Source: Chitinophagales bacterium
GTDB lineage: Bacteria > Bacteroidota > Bacteroidia > Chitinophagales > Chitinophagaceae
Length of the DNA: 64,000 nt
Assembly (NCBI GenBank): GCA_015655015.1
Contig: JAATFV010000226.1
Location: 1 to 64,000 of the forward strand
Direction of reading: 5' to 3'
The notes beneath the pieces were generated by a model that was not told the origin of the DNA, ran no database searches, and saw only the letters and a list, made by a program, of their open reading frames with translations. A program made the translations under genes and the position numbers. How positions within the stretch are numbered: position 1 is the first letter of the stretch; each line of letters begins with the position of its first letter. This document shows positions 43,442 to 52,375 of the stretch, in pieces.

Positions 43442-43903
43442 ATGAAGGATACGTTGAGAAACCAATTATACTTCGGGGAACAGCCTGCTGTAGAGCTGTT
43501 ATATTCCAGCTATGGTGCTATGTTATTTAGTTATATATTACAATTCGTTCCTGGCCGGAGGGAAGGTGAGGAGCTGCTGGTGAAGATCTTTTCCAGGTTG
43601 GCCCCCCGGTTGCAGGAGGCCTGCGAAGCTGATCTGAGTATTTATTGCTGGCTGCAGGTCGAGGCAAGGAAGATCATTCTGGAGCATAGCGGTATGGAGA
43701 AAAATGTGGGTCAGCGCATGGATAAAACTTATTATTTTTCTTTGCTGGATGAGGTAAGCGCCGAGCATCAATGGGTATTCAGGGAATTATTCATCTATGG
43801 CAGACAAAAGGAGGAAGTGGCTGTACAGGCGGGTAAGGATCCGGTTTATATCGGGGGACTCCTGCGGGAATGTCTTCTTATCATCAGAAAAAAACTAGCG
43901 TGA
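43442..43903 (+). CDS. Divergent sigma-70 family (ECF-like) factor
   Basis: 153 residues from ATG 43442, which has an upstream AGGAG; a GTG at 43436 is also in frame. ELLYSSYGAMLFSYILQFVP and EELLVKIFSRLAP resemble ECF region 2, though the usual DVFVKIW is altered (VKIFSRL). The C-terminal part (FRELFIYGRQKEEVAVQAGK onward) resembles a degenerate region 4. The stop codon overlaps the next gene's GTG (GTGA), coupling it to a membrane anti-sigma candidate. Seems a weakly conserved ECF member. Confidence 0.75.
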   Translation: MKDTLRNQLYFGEQPAVELLYSSYGAMLFSYILQFVPGRREGEELLVKIFSRLAPRLQEACEADLSIYCWLQVEARKIILEHSGMEKNVGQRMDKTYYFSLLDEVSAEHQWVFRELFIYGRQKEEVAVQAGKDPVYIGGLLRECLLIIRKKLA

Positions 43904-44397
43904 GCATTGAAGCGTATTTAACGAGTGGGATTGTTGAAAGTTATGCCTTAGGGCTGGCTTCACCGGATGAGGCTGCTCAATTCGAACGGTTGTTGCTTTC
44001 CCATCTCGAATTACGCGAGGCTTTATCAGATTTTGAAGGCCGGCTCGAATTTTTCGCTTTTCAGCATGAGGTCCCTCCTCCGCCCGGCATAAGGGAGAAA
44101 ATTGAAGAACGCATCCGGGAATTGCCGGCTGTAAAACCAACGTACAAATGGAAAGGAGGGAGTGATGAAAAGCACAAAGACCCGGCATCCGAATATATTC
44201 CTATCCGGGATATTTCCCCGGATATACGGGTGCATAAACACTGGCGCCCGGCATTCATCGTCCTTTTTATTCTATCCAAGATCTTTCTGATACTCTTCCT
44301 TTATTATTATTTTCAAAACAGGTACGCTCAAAAAGAGATACTTCTATTGGAAAGGCAGATTAAGGTTGCCGGATCAACGGCGGAGCCTGCCAAGTAG
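43900..44397 (+). CDS. Probable anti-sigma factor, single-pass membrane protein
   Basis: Starting at the GTG overlapping the sigma stop (GTGA), the protein has 165 residues; an in-frame ATG at 43870 would give 175. YLTSGIVESYALGLASPDEA and AQFERLLLSHLELREALSDF are typical of the anti-sigma domain in this phylum. One membrane helix (about 118-138) leaves a periplasmic tail of about 27 residues. Its 3' end overlaps the convergent CHAT gene by 24 bp. Confidence 0.8.
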   Translation: MSIEAYLTSGIVESYALGLASPDEAAQFERLLLSHLELREALSDFEGRLEFFAFQHEVPPPPGIREKIEERIRELPAVKPTYKWKGGSDEKHKDPASEYIPIRDISPDIRVHKHWRPAFIVLFILSKIFLILFLYYYFQNRYAQKEILLLERQIKVAGSTAEPAK

Positions 44398-47300
44398 CCA
44401 TTTTACTATTAATGGTAACAGGAGCAGGACCGGCAGTATATACCACCAAATGGATATTTTCCGGTTGCTCATTCCTATCCGGCTATTGGATTCGAAGGGG
44501 AGCGGATTACCCTGGTAATTCAGGGCTGCCCAGTAATAAGGCAGTTTATGGACATAGGTTATTGCCGGGTCATTGAGCCAGTTCAGCTTGGATTGCCGGA
44601 GCGCCCATGCGGCATTCAAACGGGAGCGGTCGGGCTGTTGATGTGTGGATCCGGAGCTTTGCTGCCCGGGGCCATCGGTCTGTTGTTGTGGTCCATCGAT
44701 CTGCTGTCCGGATGCAAGGGCGGAATAAAATCCCTGCATCAGCTGTGCTGCCGCCTCATCATTCACGTTCCACCAGCCCGCTATCACACCGTTGGCGCCA
44801 CCCGCCGTGAATGCACGGGCCAGGCTTTGTATTCCTTCCCCTGTCACCATCCTTCCATCGCCTGTACGGCAGGCGCTCAATACTACCAGGGCCGGGTGAT
44901 GCTCCAGCCCTTTTAGCTCAAATAAATAAAAGGGTTCATCAAAGAGCTCGATGTGCGGGGCGTCAAAGCTGTCTTTTTTTGTAAAGGCATGGGAGCTGAT
45001 ATGTACGAGGGCCGAGCCTTGCAGGGCTTTGCGAAAGGCAGTGGTAGTGGCTTCTTCATTGGTATACCAGTTTCCTTTTTTTATTATCTCCGCCATTCCT
45101 TCTTTTTCGCGGGCTACGGTCTTCAGCAGGGGGGATCTCCCACTGTCCTGGTTGCCGGAAAGGAAAAAGCCTGAAACGCCGTGGCTGTTGCCCGGCGCAA
45201 GGACCTGTTCCTGTAAGGTTCGCAGGGACCATGCATAAGAGAGCAGGGACTGCCGGACCGCGAAGGGCCATTTTTCGGGGGAAAGGGGAGTGGACGGATT
45301 GGTCACCAATGCCTCGACGGGTAAGCTGTTTAGCGGGCCGTCGGGTAATAAAATATATTCTTTTCCCGGCAGCAGGGGATGGCGCCCGAACAATGACCGG
45401 TAGATCGCATAGGCCTGGCTGTAATAGTCTCCGGGCCGGTTGATCATTGGGTTAGCGCCTTCTTCAAAATATGTATGCGTAAATGTCCGGACACTGTCTT
45501 CCCATTGTTGTCCCAGGGGTAATTTCTCTGTGAAGCGGATCCCGGACCGGTCGCATTCCACGATATATAAAGCGGATGTTCCTGCGAAAAATGACCGGGC
45601 GAACTGTCCGTCCTGCAGGATCCCTGGCAGAGAATCCGGCGAAAAGGCGGTGGCGGCGGAGACTGTCGTTATGGATAGGCCGGTGTCAGTGTTGGTGCCG
45701 GTCAGCGGGCCAGCCTTCCCTCCGGAGGGATTTTGCAATGTTGCTGCCTTTTTACGCAATTCGGCCAGGTCCCAGACAGTTTGTTTTTCCTGCGCTGCCT
45801 TGAAGCTGGCCAGGCTGTCGTTCCCGTTCCCGGCTTGTAAGGCTTCTTTGCGGTAATAGATCAGCGCCCTTTCCAGCAGCCGGATCCTGTTTTGCAGACT
45901 GTCGTTTTCGCCGGGCCGGTTGACATCACCTGACCGGTCGCCGGTTCCTGCCGTCAGATGGTACTGCTGCTGTTGGAGGACTTCTTCCAGCAGCAGCTGG
46001 GATTTACTGCTTTCCATGAACTCCAGGATGACCTGCTGATATTTTTTTTGCCCTGATGTTTCCCAGGCATCCCAGGCGGCGCGGATGGCTGTTTCATATC
46101 GTAGCCGGATATCCGAAACGGATCTCTCCTTAGAAGATCCTGTGATCAGCTCGTAGCGCATTTTCTTTTCTGTAAGAAAACAGAGCGTGTATAAATGCAG
46201 GGCTTCGTCGGTATGATGCTGTTCCTGGTATAACCCGGCCAGTGTGAAGAGTGCGTCGAGCAGGGTGTTCTCGGCATAGAGGTCGGCTTCCTGCAGGGAC
46301 GCTGGTTTTTTCCCGGGTATCAACAGGGACAGGCACTGATCCAGCCAGTACTCTGCCAGGGCAGGCTGGTTCGACCGGAAATAGAGAGCGCCCAAACGCT
46401 GGAAGAGCTTGGCCCTTTCTCTTTTGCGGATAGCTCCATACTGTTGCCATAACCTGTTCTGCAGGGTAAGCGCCTTTTTATAAAACCGAAGGGCAAGCCC
46501 TGGCTGTTCCGAGTAGATATCCCCTGCCTGCTGATAGGCCATCAGGAGCCAGTAACCGGTTTCGGAGGGGGCGCTCCTGCCGGCGGGCAGCTGCTCCAGA
46601 ACGGCGATGCTGTTCCGGATACTTTCCCGGGCGGACTTGTTCTGCTGCAATTGTTGAAAGGCGTCAGCCTGTTCGGATAATAAGAGGCCGCAAAGAGCCG
46701 AATGGCTGTTCACTACGGCTATTCCCTGCCGGCAATACTCCAGGGAACTGTACGGAAGCCCCCTATTGCTGGAGGCATTGGCCAGGTTGCTATAGGTGCC
46801 GGCGAGGGCATCTTTATCCCCCAGTGAAGAGGCGATGGCCAGGGCCTTCCGGTGAATGAACAGGGCTTGTTCATAGTCACCAAGGCGTGTATAGTTATTG
46901 CCGAGGGGCTTTAAAATATTCTCCAGCACCAGGTTGTCATCCGACAGCTCTTTATGTGACCGGGCCCATTGAAAGGCCAGCGTATAGGCATCAGTGGAGT
47001 GAACGATGTCGCCGCTCATCAGCAACGCATACCCTTCGTTGCTCAGCAGATCCTGCCAGGCCTGTATTTCTTCATTGCTGCGGGGGGAACGCCAGGCTGA
47101 TCCTGTTGCCCGGGTGAGCAGGTCTGCCCTGGCGGCAGGGGATTTAGCCACCCATTGGAGCAGGGCATAGATCCAGCCGGAAAGATTGTCTTTCGCCTGG
47201 TATTGCTGTAACTGTGCCTGTATGTCGGCGGGCAGTGATGGAGATGGGCCCCGGGATAAGGCCGGATACTGGGATGGGGCCGGATCTCCTGATCGGGCTG

Positions 47301-47463
47301 GATCTTGAGATGAAGCTGGATAGAAGGATGAATCCGGATACTTTGATGGGGCCGTATCCTGCGGCAGACGGTGAATTTTGGGCGATTGATAGGAAAAGAA
47401 TAACAGGCAGCCGATCCCTATTGCCGCCAGTGATCTCGTCGTCTTATGGTCTTTCCTTTGCAT
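44374..47463 (-). CDS. TPR-CHAT protease, periplasmic and membrane-anchored
   Basis: Caspase-like CHAT protein of 1029 residues. Order: signal or anchor (11-25), Ser/Pro hexapeptide repeats (42-77), TPR-rich helical region (about 100-500), linker, CHAT domain (about 660-960) and a C-terminal membrane helix (about 1003-1022). The catalytic pair is present: His in ALVHISSHAFTKKD (about 824) and Cys in VVLSACRTGDG (about 864). The CHAT domain is probably on the outer face of the inner membrane. It heads toward two sigma/anti-sigma pairs and shares a strand with the PKD protein 24 bp upstream. Cleaving anti-sigma factors is an attractive but unproved role. Confidence 0.9.
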   Translation of the reverse strand: MQRKDHKTTRSLAAIGIGCLLFFSYQSPKIHRLPQDTAPSKYPDSSFYPASSQDPARSGDPAPSQYPALSRGPSPSLPADIQAQLQQYQAKDNLSGWIYALLQWVAKSPAARADLLTRATGSAWRSPRSNEEIQAWQDLLSNEGYALLMSGDIVHSTDAYTLAFQWARSHKELSDDNLVLENILKPLGNNYTRLGDYEQALFIHRKALAIASSLGDKDALAGTYSNLANASSNRGLPYSSLEYCRQGIAVVNSHSALCGLLLSEQADAFQQLQQNKSARESIRNSIAVLEQLPAGRSAPSETGYWLLMAYQQAGDIYSEQPGLALRFYKKALTLQNRLWQQYGAIRKRERAKLFQRLGALYFRSNQPALAEYWLDQCLSLLIPGKKPASLQEADLYAENTLLDALFTLAGLYQEQHHTDEALHLYTLCFLTEKKMRYELITGSSKERSVSDIRLRYETAIRAAWDAWETSGQKKYQQVILEFMESSKSQLLLEEVLQQQQYHLTAGTGDRSGDVNRPGENDSLQNRIRLLERALIYYRKEALQAGNGNDSLASFKAAQEKQTVWDLAELRKKAATLQNPSGGKAGPLTGTNTDTGLSITTVSAATAFSPDSLPGILQDGQFARSFFAGTSALYIVECDRSGIRFTEKLPLGQQWEDSVRTFTHTYFEEGANPMINRPGDYYSQAYAIYRSLFGRHPLLPGKEYILLPDGPLNSLPVEALVTNPSTPLSPEKWPFAVRQSLLSYAWSLRTLQEQVLAPGNSHGVSGFFLSGNQDSGRSPLLKTVAREKEGMAEIIKKGNWYTNEEATTTAFRKALQGSALVHISSHAFTKKDSFDAPHIELFDEPFYLFELKGLEHHPALVVLSACRTGDGRMVTGEGIQSLARAFTAGGANGVIAGWWNVNDEAAAQLMQGFYSALASGQQIDGPQQQTDGPGQQSSGSTHQQPDRSRLNAAWALRQSKLNWLNDPAITYVHKLPYYWAALNYQGNPLPFESNSRIGMSNRKISIWWYILPVLLLLPLIVKWLLGRLRR
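47233..47340 (-). repeat. Six 18-bp repeats coding for YPxxSx hexapeptides
   Basis: Residues 42-77 of the CHAT protein are six hexapeptides: YPDSSF, YPASSQ, DPARSG, DPAPSQ, YPALSR, GPSPSL. The DNA repeats in register, so copy number may vary. It separates the signal from the TPR region. Confidence 0.85.
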
Positions 47464-47487
47464 CCGGTAGCTGAAGATAACAAACCC

Positions 47488-49515
47488 TTACAACTTGAAG
47501 CCGGCATACAGGAAAAAACGGTTGGTAATATCCCCTTTCAGCAGGCGAAGGTAGCGTAATCCCAATACCGGCCCCGTCTTTACCCTGCCGACCTGGAGGT
47601 CTGCGAAAGGTGCGGCGTTCCAGCTCCCCAGCCAGCGGGTGCCCGTTTTTGTCGTGCTGACGGAGGTCATGACGTCCAGGGGTAATTGCTGGGCGATGAA
47701 ATAAGCCTTGTTCTCTGTCGTAGTCTTTTCGGAGATATTTACCTGTACCATGGCTCCCAATCCTACGCCGATCCAGTTGCCGATATTGTAGCGGTAATGC
47801 AGCGGTGTTATTTCAAAGCTGTTGCGTTGTGTGGTCGTTTTGGAAGATCTTCCGGTGATCAGGTATTTCAGGTTGCCGATGACGGTGTCCCGCTGGTCTT
47901 TTATCACTGCGCTGGTGAATTCGTCCTGTTGCAGGAGCCCTACAAAAATTTCGGCCTGAAAATAAGGCCTTGAAGGAGCATAGGGCGCCAGCACGTACCC
48001 GAACTGCAAAGGCCCTTTAGCGGAGTAACCTCCTTTGGAAGGGAGGGCGCTGTATCCTACCATGATCCCCGGGGAGATCCCTTTGATGAATTTTGCGGTA
48101 GCTTTATTGGTGAACACCGGTTCATTTTTGTCGAAGATGATGGCGGCGCGGGTGCTGAAGGGTATTTTTTTAGGTTTCTTTTTAAAACGGATCGAGTACT
48201 CTACAAATCCCTGTGTGGAATCCTTGTTGGTGACCCCTTCCTGCTGCAAGCCGGGCAGGTAAATATTATTAAACACAAAATAGACACTGTCGTCGGTACG
48301 GACCGTGTCGATACAGCTTTGCCGGTTATAGGCTGAATCGCACCAGCGGCATACGGGGCTCATGCTTTTCAGTTCCACGCTTCGGGTATTGAGTTGCCGG
48401 GGAATGGCGATGCCGATGGATATTTTTTTAGCAGGCCCCTTCCCGGTATTCTGGAACTGGACTTTATAGGTCAGCTCCTTTGTTTTTTTCATGAAGCGGT
48501 AGTTGATGCGCCTTGACTTCAGCTGCAGGCGGTTGGGGTCGTGGGAGGCAACGACCTGCATATCCAGCTGGTAGACTTCCGGGGACAGGGCCGGATCATC
48601 GGGCACCAGCATAGCGGTGAGGCCTACCATGGCGTTGGTATCCTGTATCATTCCGGGCAGGGTATTCATGTCCAGGAAGACAAATTTTTCTTCTCCGGCA
48701 GGTATGGCGGGGAAATGAAGGACGGTATGTTGCTTGTAGGTGGTTTGTAAAACATGCAGCATGGAACGTGCTTCGCTGTTGAAGTCGGGCATCCAGCCGG
48801 CTTTTTCTTCGCGTGTGGCCGAGGCTTGCCGGGTAAGACTTTCGGTGTGGTCGCTTTCTGCCGGATCATCGGCCAGGGATTCGCGGCTTTCTCTTTGTGG
48901 CGAGCATTTCATCGGGGAGAGGGTAGCCATCAGGGTGCTGAGGGAGGAGCTGTCTTCTCCGTTGTAGTATCTTTTTTCCGCCAGGGTGAACCCATCCTGT
49001 CCGAATTGACGTTCGTTGAAAAACAGGACAATGGAGCCTTTCAGGCTATCTGCCGACTGGTTGCGATAGCCGATCAGGGTGACAAAATCTTCTCCGGGTC
49101 TGGGATTGCGATTGACCTTCATTTCGATATTCCCGTTGCCATGGAAGAAATGGGAGGCCCAGGTATTCGTTCCCGTTGGTTTCTTCCGGATCTTCACGGG
49201 CCTCGGCCTGGTGGGAGGGGCTTTGCCGTCATCATAATTATTGGTGGCGTACAGGCGTACCTGGTACAGGCCCGTATCCCGGTAACTGTAGAGCGGTTCT
49301 TTTTCGAAGCTGAATCGTCCGTCTCCCAATTCCCAGAAATAGGTATAGAAAGAGGAAGGCGCTCCGGCGACCTGTCTTAAAGGACGAAGGGATGCCGAAA
49401 AATGGATACTATCGCCTTTTTCTTCCACCCGGATTTCCGGGGGTATGGAATCCTGTGCTTTACAGAAACCTCCTATCGCAACTGCCAGTAATACGGTGAG
49501 TCCTGTTTTTCGCAT
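47488..49515 (-). CDS. PKD-domain secreted/outer-membrane-associated protein
   Basis: The 675-residue protein has a signal peptide (MRKTGLTVLLAVAIGGFCKA). A PKD domain follows at about residues 30-108 (YTYFWELGDGRFSFEKEPLY, SYRDTGLYQVRLYA). The middle contains DUF11-like beta segments (KVQFQNTGKGPAKKISIGIA), and the last 170 residues have beta-barrel-like alternation ending in aromatic FFLYAGFKL. It lies 24 bp upstream of the CHAT gene on the same strand, so it probably works with it, perhaps as a surface partner. Function unknown. Confidence 0.8.
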   Translation of the reverse strand: MRKTGLTVLLAVAIGGFCKAQDSIPPEIRVEEKGDSIHFSASLRPLRQVAGAPSSFYTYFWELGDGRFSFEKEPLYSYRDTGLYQVRLYATNNYDDGKAPPTRPRPVKIRKKPTGTNTWASHFFHGNGNIEMKVNRNPRPGEDFVTLIGYRNQSADSLKGSIVLFFNERQFGQDGFTLAEKRYYNGEDSSSLSTLMATLSPMKCSPQRESRESLADDPAESDHTESLTRQASATREEKAGWMPDFNSEARSMLHVLQTTYKQHTVLHFPAIPAGEEKFVFLDMNTLPGMIQDTNAMVGLTAMLVPDDPALSPEVYQLDMQVVASHDPNRLQLKSRRINYRFMKKTKELTYKVQFQNTGKGPAKKISIGIAIPRQLNTRSVELKSMSPVCRWCDSAYNRQSCIDTVRTDDSVYFVFNNIYLPGLQQEGVTNKDSTQGFVEYSIRFKKKPKKIPFSTRAAIIFDKNEPVFTNKATAKFIKGISPGIMVGYSALPSKGGYSAKGPLQFGYVLAPYAPSRPYFQAEIFVGLLQQDEFTSAVIKDQRDTVIGNLKYLITGRSSKTTTQRNSFEITPLHYRYNIGNWIGVGLGAMVQVNISEKTTTENKAYFIAQQLPLDVMTSVSTTKTGTRWLGSWNAAPFADLQVGRVKTGPVLGLRYLRLLKGDITNRFFLYAGFKL

Positions 49516-49572
49516 AATAATTTTAAGTTATTTGATTAACGCAGAATAAGCCGGCACATTGTGCCCGACTTA

Positions 49573-49667
49573 TTTCTGCCTGAACCCGCCTGTTTCTGCC
49601 TGAACCTGTCTGTTTCGTTTCTGCCTGAGCCTGTCTTTTTCGTTTCTGCCTGAGCGTGTCTGTTCAG
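49573..49667. repeat. Four-copy 20-25-bp tandem repeat
   Basis: Units starting TTTCTGCCTGA at 49573 (20 bp), 49593, 49618 and 49643 (25 bp each) lie between the lipoprotein gene and the PKD gene of the CHAT locus. Confidence 0.85.
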
Positions 49668-49691
49668 CGTTTAGGTAGTCCTCAAGGGTGA

Positions 49692-50768
49692 TTATTTTGA
49701 GTTCATGGAAAGGATCAGGTTGACCATAGCGGTCTCTGAAACTTCCTGGGGATCAAAGGTGAGGGTCGTATAGTTATTGAGTCCGGTGGGAGCAGCGATG
49801 GTTGCGTCCTGCATATCCGCATAGAACTTCCCGTTTTCCGTGCTGATGGCCAGGAAGGTGCCCTGCATACCGATGGGCATGGAGGATTCGTAGCTGATAA
49901 ATCCCTGGTGGGCGCCTGTTGCATTGAGGATGATATCATAGACCTTGATCAGGGTATTCTGATTGTGCGGTTTGAAGTACAGGGCAGTAGGCTGGTCTCC
50001 GCTGTAATCGGTCACCGTCAGGCTGTTGTAATGGCTGTTGAAATAACCCAGGAAGGTGGTTTTGGGATCCGAATTATTACTCAGGATGGCGTCACAATTC
50101 CTCCATTTGACCAAGCTATCCAGCTTGAAGTCAAGGGTGCCGTTGCTGCTGTTGAAGAAGGCATAACTGGTATTGATCTGATTCCATGCGATGCCCCTGC
50201 GTACCGGCGCCTGGATGGAGAGGGTAACGGCCGTATTCAGGTAATCATAACCGCTCAACGTGAAGACAGCAGAAGAGTCTCCGCCCCACATGGGGATTTC
50301 CTGTCCATTCGGCTTGGCCGGCACCTGGACTTTTACGCTGCTGTCTCTTTTCAGCAGAAGGTCCTGGTTGTTCTGGGAGGCTTTTACAAAGAACTCTCCA
50401 TACGATGTGAGCATACGTCCATCGCTGGTAAGGGTAGGCTTATCACCCAGGATCATGTCGCTGGGAGTATTGATCTCCTTGACGGCAACGGTGACGGACC
50501 CGGTGACGGCAGCTCCGCCGGATGTTACGAAGGCTCCGGCCGGAATGGTATATTTAATGCCTTTGGAGGACGTAAAAGAGGCTCCGACGGTGGCGTCTAC
50601 GGTGAAGCTTTCGAATTTAGGGCCGTGCGCTTCCATGAAGGCGGTCATAGTTTGTCCGTCCTGGTTAGTGCCGGTAGGGGTGGATGCACTATTGTTCTTT
50701 TTACAGGACATGAGACTGATCGCTGTTGCTGCGATGATGGCAAGGGCTGGTAAAGAAGACTTTTTCAT
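49692..50768 (-). CDS. Lipoprotein with ZU5-like beta domain
   Basis: Lipobox LMSC places the lipidated Cys at about residue 22 (MKKSSLPALAIIAATAISLM before it). The first domain (about 50-150) reads SSKGIKYTIPAGAFVTSGGA and VTVAVKEINTPSDMIL, the pattern of ZU5-like or carboxypeptidase-regulatory domains. The rest is beta-rich with no family recognised. 358 residues. It is upstream of the PKD and CHAT genes on the same strand, and divergent from the sigma gene at 50925. Confidence 0.78.
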   Translation of the reverse strand: MKKSSLPALAIIAATAISLMSCKKNNSASTPTGTNQDGQTMTAFMEAHGPKFESFTVDATVGASFTSSKGIKYTIPAGAFVTSGGAAVTGSVTVAVKEINTPSDMILGDKPTLTSDGRMLTSYGEFFVKASQNNQDLLLKRDSSVKVQVPAKPNGQEIPMWGGDSSAVFTLSGYDYLNTAVTLSIQAPVRRGIAWNQINTSYAFFNSSNGTLDFKLDSLVKWRNCDAILSNNSDPKTTFLGYFNSHYNSLTVTDYSGDQPTALYFKPHNQNTLIKVYDIILNATGAHQGFISYESSMPIGMQGTFLAISTENGKFYADMQDATIAAPTGLNNYTTLTFDPQEVSETAMVNLILSMNSK

Positions 50769-50924
50769 ACTCGGTGTTTTTGTGATTTAGTATTTGTTTT
50801 CCTTTGTAACCGGGGAATTCTGTTGGTACGAATGGCCCGTTTGGAAGTATATCAGCGGGATCTGGCTTTTGTTACCCCCCTTTTCCGGGTTTTTTCGGGA
50901 TATTCGCCAAAAAACCTCTTCGGA

Positions 50925-51482
50925 ATGGTGATTCACCCTGACCAGCGATACCTTATCGGATTATTACAGAATGATACTCAGCTAGTTGAGGAGATCTACC
51001 GAAGGTTTGCCCCTTCGATCAAATACCATATTCAGCAGAACCAGGGGTCGGAAGCGGATGCTGCCGATATTTTCCAGGAGTCCCTGATCGACATCTATAA
51101 CCAGGCAAAACACAAGGGGCTGCAGCTTACCTGTCCCTTTGAGCCCTTCTTATTATTAGTATGTAAAAGAAAATGGCTGAATGAAATAAAGAAAAGGGGG
51201 CATCGCCCGGTAACAAAATCAATGGATGATGTATCTGATTGGGGAGAGGATGTATTTGCCGCTGCCGAGCAGGCGGTAAGGGAGGAAGATAAGGCCCGTG
51301 TCTTTTTACAGGAGTTTGAGCGATTGGGGGAAAAGTGCAGGGAGATATTGCGATTGAGCCTGACCGGGGACCGGCAGGAGAAGATTGCGGAGGCGCTGGG
51401 GGTGACGTATGGTTACCTGCGTAAGAAGAAATCGGAATGTATGGCTACTTTATTATCCTATATACAAGCACAGAAAATCTAA
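50925..51482 (+). CDS. Sigma-70 family (ECF) factor
   Basis: Starting at ATG 50925 (MVIHPDQRYLIGLLQNDTQL) it has 185 residues; an upstream start at 50823 would add residues that do not look like the family. LVEEIYRRFAPSIKYHIQQN and DAADIFQESLIDIYNQA are region 2; LGEKCREILRLSLTGDRQEK and IAEALGVTYGYLRKKKSECM are region 4. It precedes a TPR/anti-sigma gene by 3 bp and starts the right side of the CHAT locus. Confidence 0.85.
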   Translation: MVIHPDQRYLIGLLQNDTQLVEEIYRRFAPSIKYHIQQNQGSEADAADIFQESLIDIYNQAKHKGLQLTCPFEPFLLLVCKRKWLNEIKKRGHRPVTKSMDDVSDWGEDVFAAAEQAVREEDKARVFLQEFERLGEKCREILRLSLTGDRQEKIAEALGVTYGYLRKKKSECMATLLSYIQAQKI

Positions 51483-51485
51483 GTT

Positions 51486-52343
51486 ATGGCAACCTACGAT
51501 AAAGAGATGGTCATTCGATATGTGGAGGAGGATCTGTCGCCCGCCGAAAGGCGGCAATTTGAGGAAGCTCTTTTTAATGACGCTTCGCTGGCTGCTGAGG
51601 TAGCTCTTTATAAAGAGCTGAAGGGGGTATTGCAACAGCGGTTGCGGGGCGATGCGGGAGTGGAAGCCTTGCGCGGGACCCTGGCGGGTATGAATGACCG
51701 GTATTTCGGAGACAGCTCAGCTGCTGTCGGGACGCCTGCTGTTGGAGTTCCTTCCTCCGGGACGAATTCCGCTGTTGGTGCTCCTTCCTCTGCCGGGACT
51801 TTTTCTTCCGGGACTTCTGCCGTCGTAAGGGATCTTCCCCGTACCGGGGCAAAACGCATTTCCATGACCCGGTGGGTAGGTGGCATGGCGGCAGCTGCCT
51901 CGGTGATCCTTGCCGTAGTGTTATTATGGCCTTCCCGGGACTACCTGGAGCGATTGGGACGTACGGAGATGATCAGTACGACGGAGAGAGGGGGAAATGC
52001 GGATTCTTTGTTGCAGCAGGCTGCTGTTTATTTCAATCAGCAGCAATTTGATAAGGCCCTGCCGCTACTCGATAGGGCTGTCAAGGAAGACAGCAGCAGT
52101 CAGCTGGCTTTGTTTTATCGGGGCGTGGCTAAGTGGCATATCGGGGCTGTGGAGAATTCCCGGAGAGACCTGGAAAGAGTTTATGGGGGAGGATCATTGT
52201 TGCAGTATGAGGCTGCTTTTTATATTGCGTTGGGTTATGCAGGGGAGAAGAATACGGCAGCTGCGAAGGAATGGCTGGGTAAGATACCGGTTGGGACGGC
52301 TGTTTCGGAGAGGGCGAAGGAGTTGGGGAAGAAGTTGCAGTAG
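51486..52343 (+). CDS. Anti-sigma-like membrane protein with periplasmic TPR
   Basis: The 285-residue protein has an N-terminal region (YVEEDLSPAERRQFEEALFN, DASLAAEVALYKELKGVLQQ) that resembles anti-sigma N-termini. A low-complexity Ser/Gly/Ala/Val linker (about 78-115) leads to one membrane helix (about 130-150) and a C-terminal TPR region (about 175-270; LLQQAAVYFNQQQFDKALPL). The likely topology is a cytoplasmic sigma-binding head and a periplasmic TPR sensor. It follows the sigma gene by 3 bp, so it is probably its regulator. Confidence 0.82.
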   Translation: MATYDKEMVIRYVEEDLSPAERRQFEEALFNDASLAAEVALYKELKGVLQQRLRGDAGVEALRGTLAGMNDRYFGDSSAAVGTPAVGVPSSGTNSAVGAPSSAGTFSSGTSAVVRDLPRTGAKRISMTRWVGGMAAAASVILAVVLLWPSRDYLERLGRTEMISTTERGGNADSLLQQAAVYFNQQQFDKALPLLDRAVKEDSSSQLALFYRGVAKWHIGAVENSRRDLERVYGGGSLLQYEAAFYIALGYAGEKNTAAAKEWLGKIPVGTAVSERAKELGKKLQ

Positions 52344-52375
52344 GATGGAAAGCTGGGTATGTGCCAACTTTTTCA

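Noticed and set aside
43442-52343. Type III-E CRISPR (gRAMP/Craspase) locus suggested by TPR-CHAT and sigma factors
   Set aside because: No gRAMP/Cas7-11, Cas1/2 or CRISPR array is present, and the CHAT protein appears to be exported. Only the analogy is retained.
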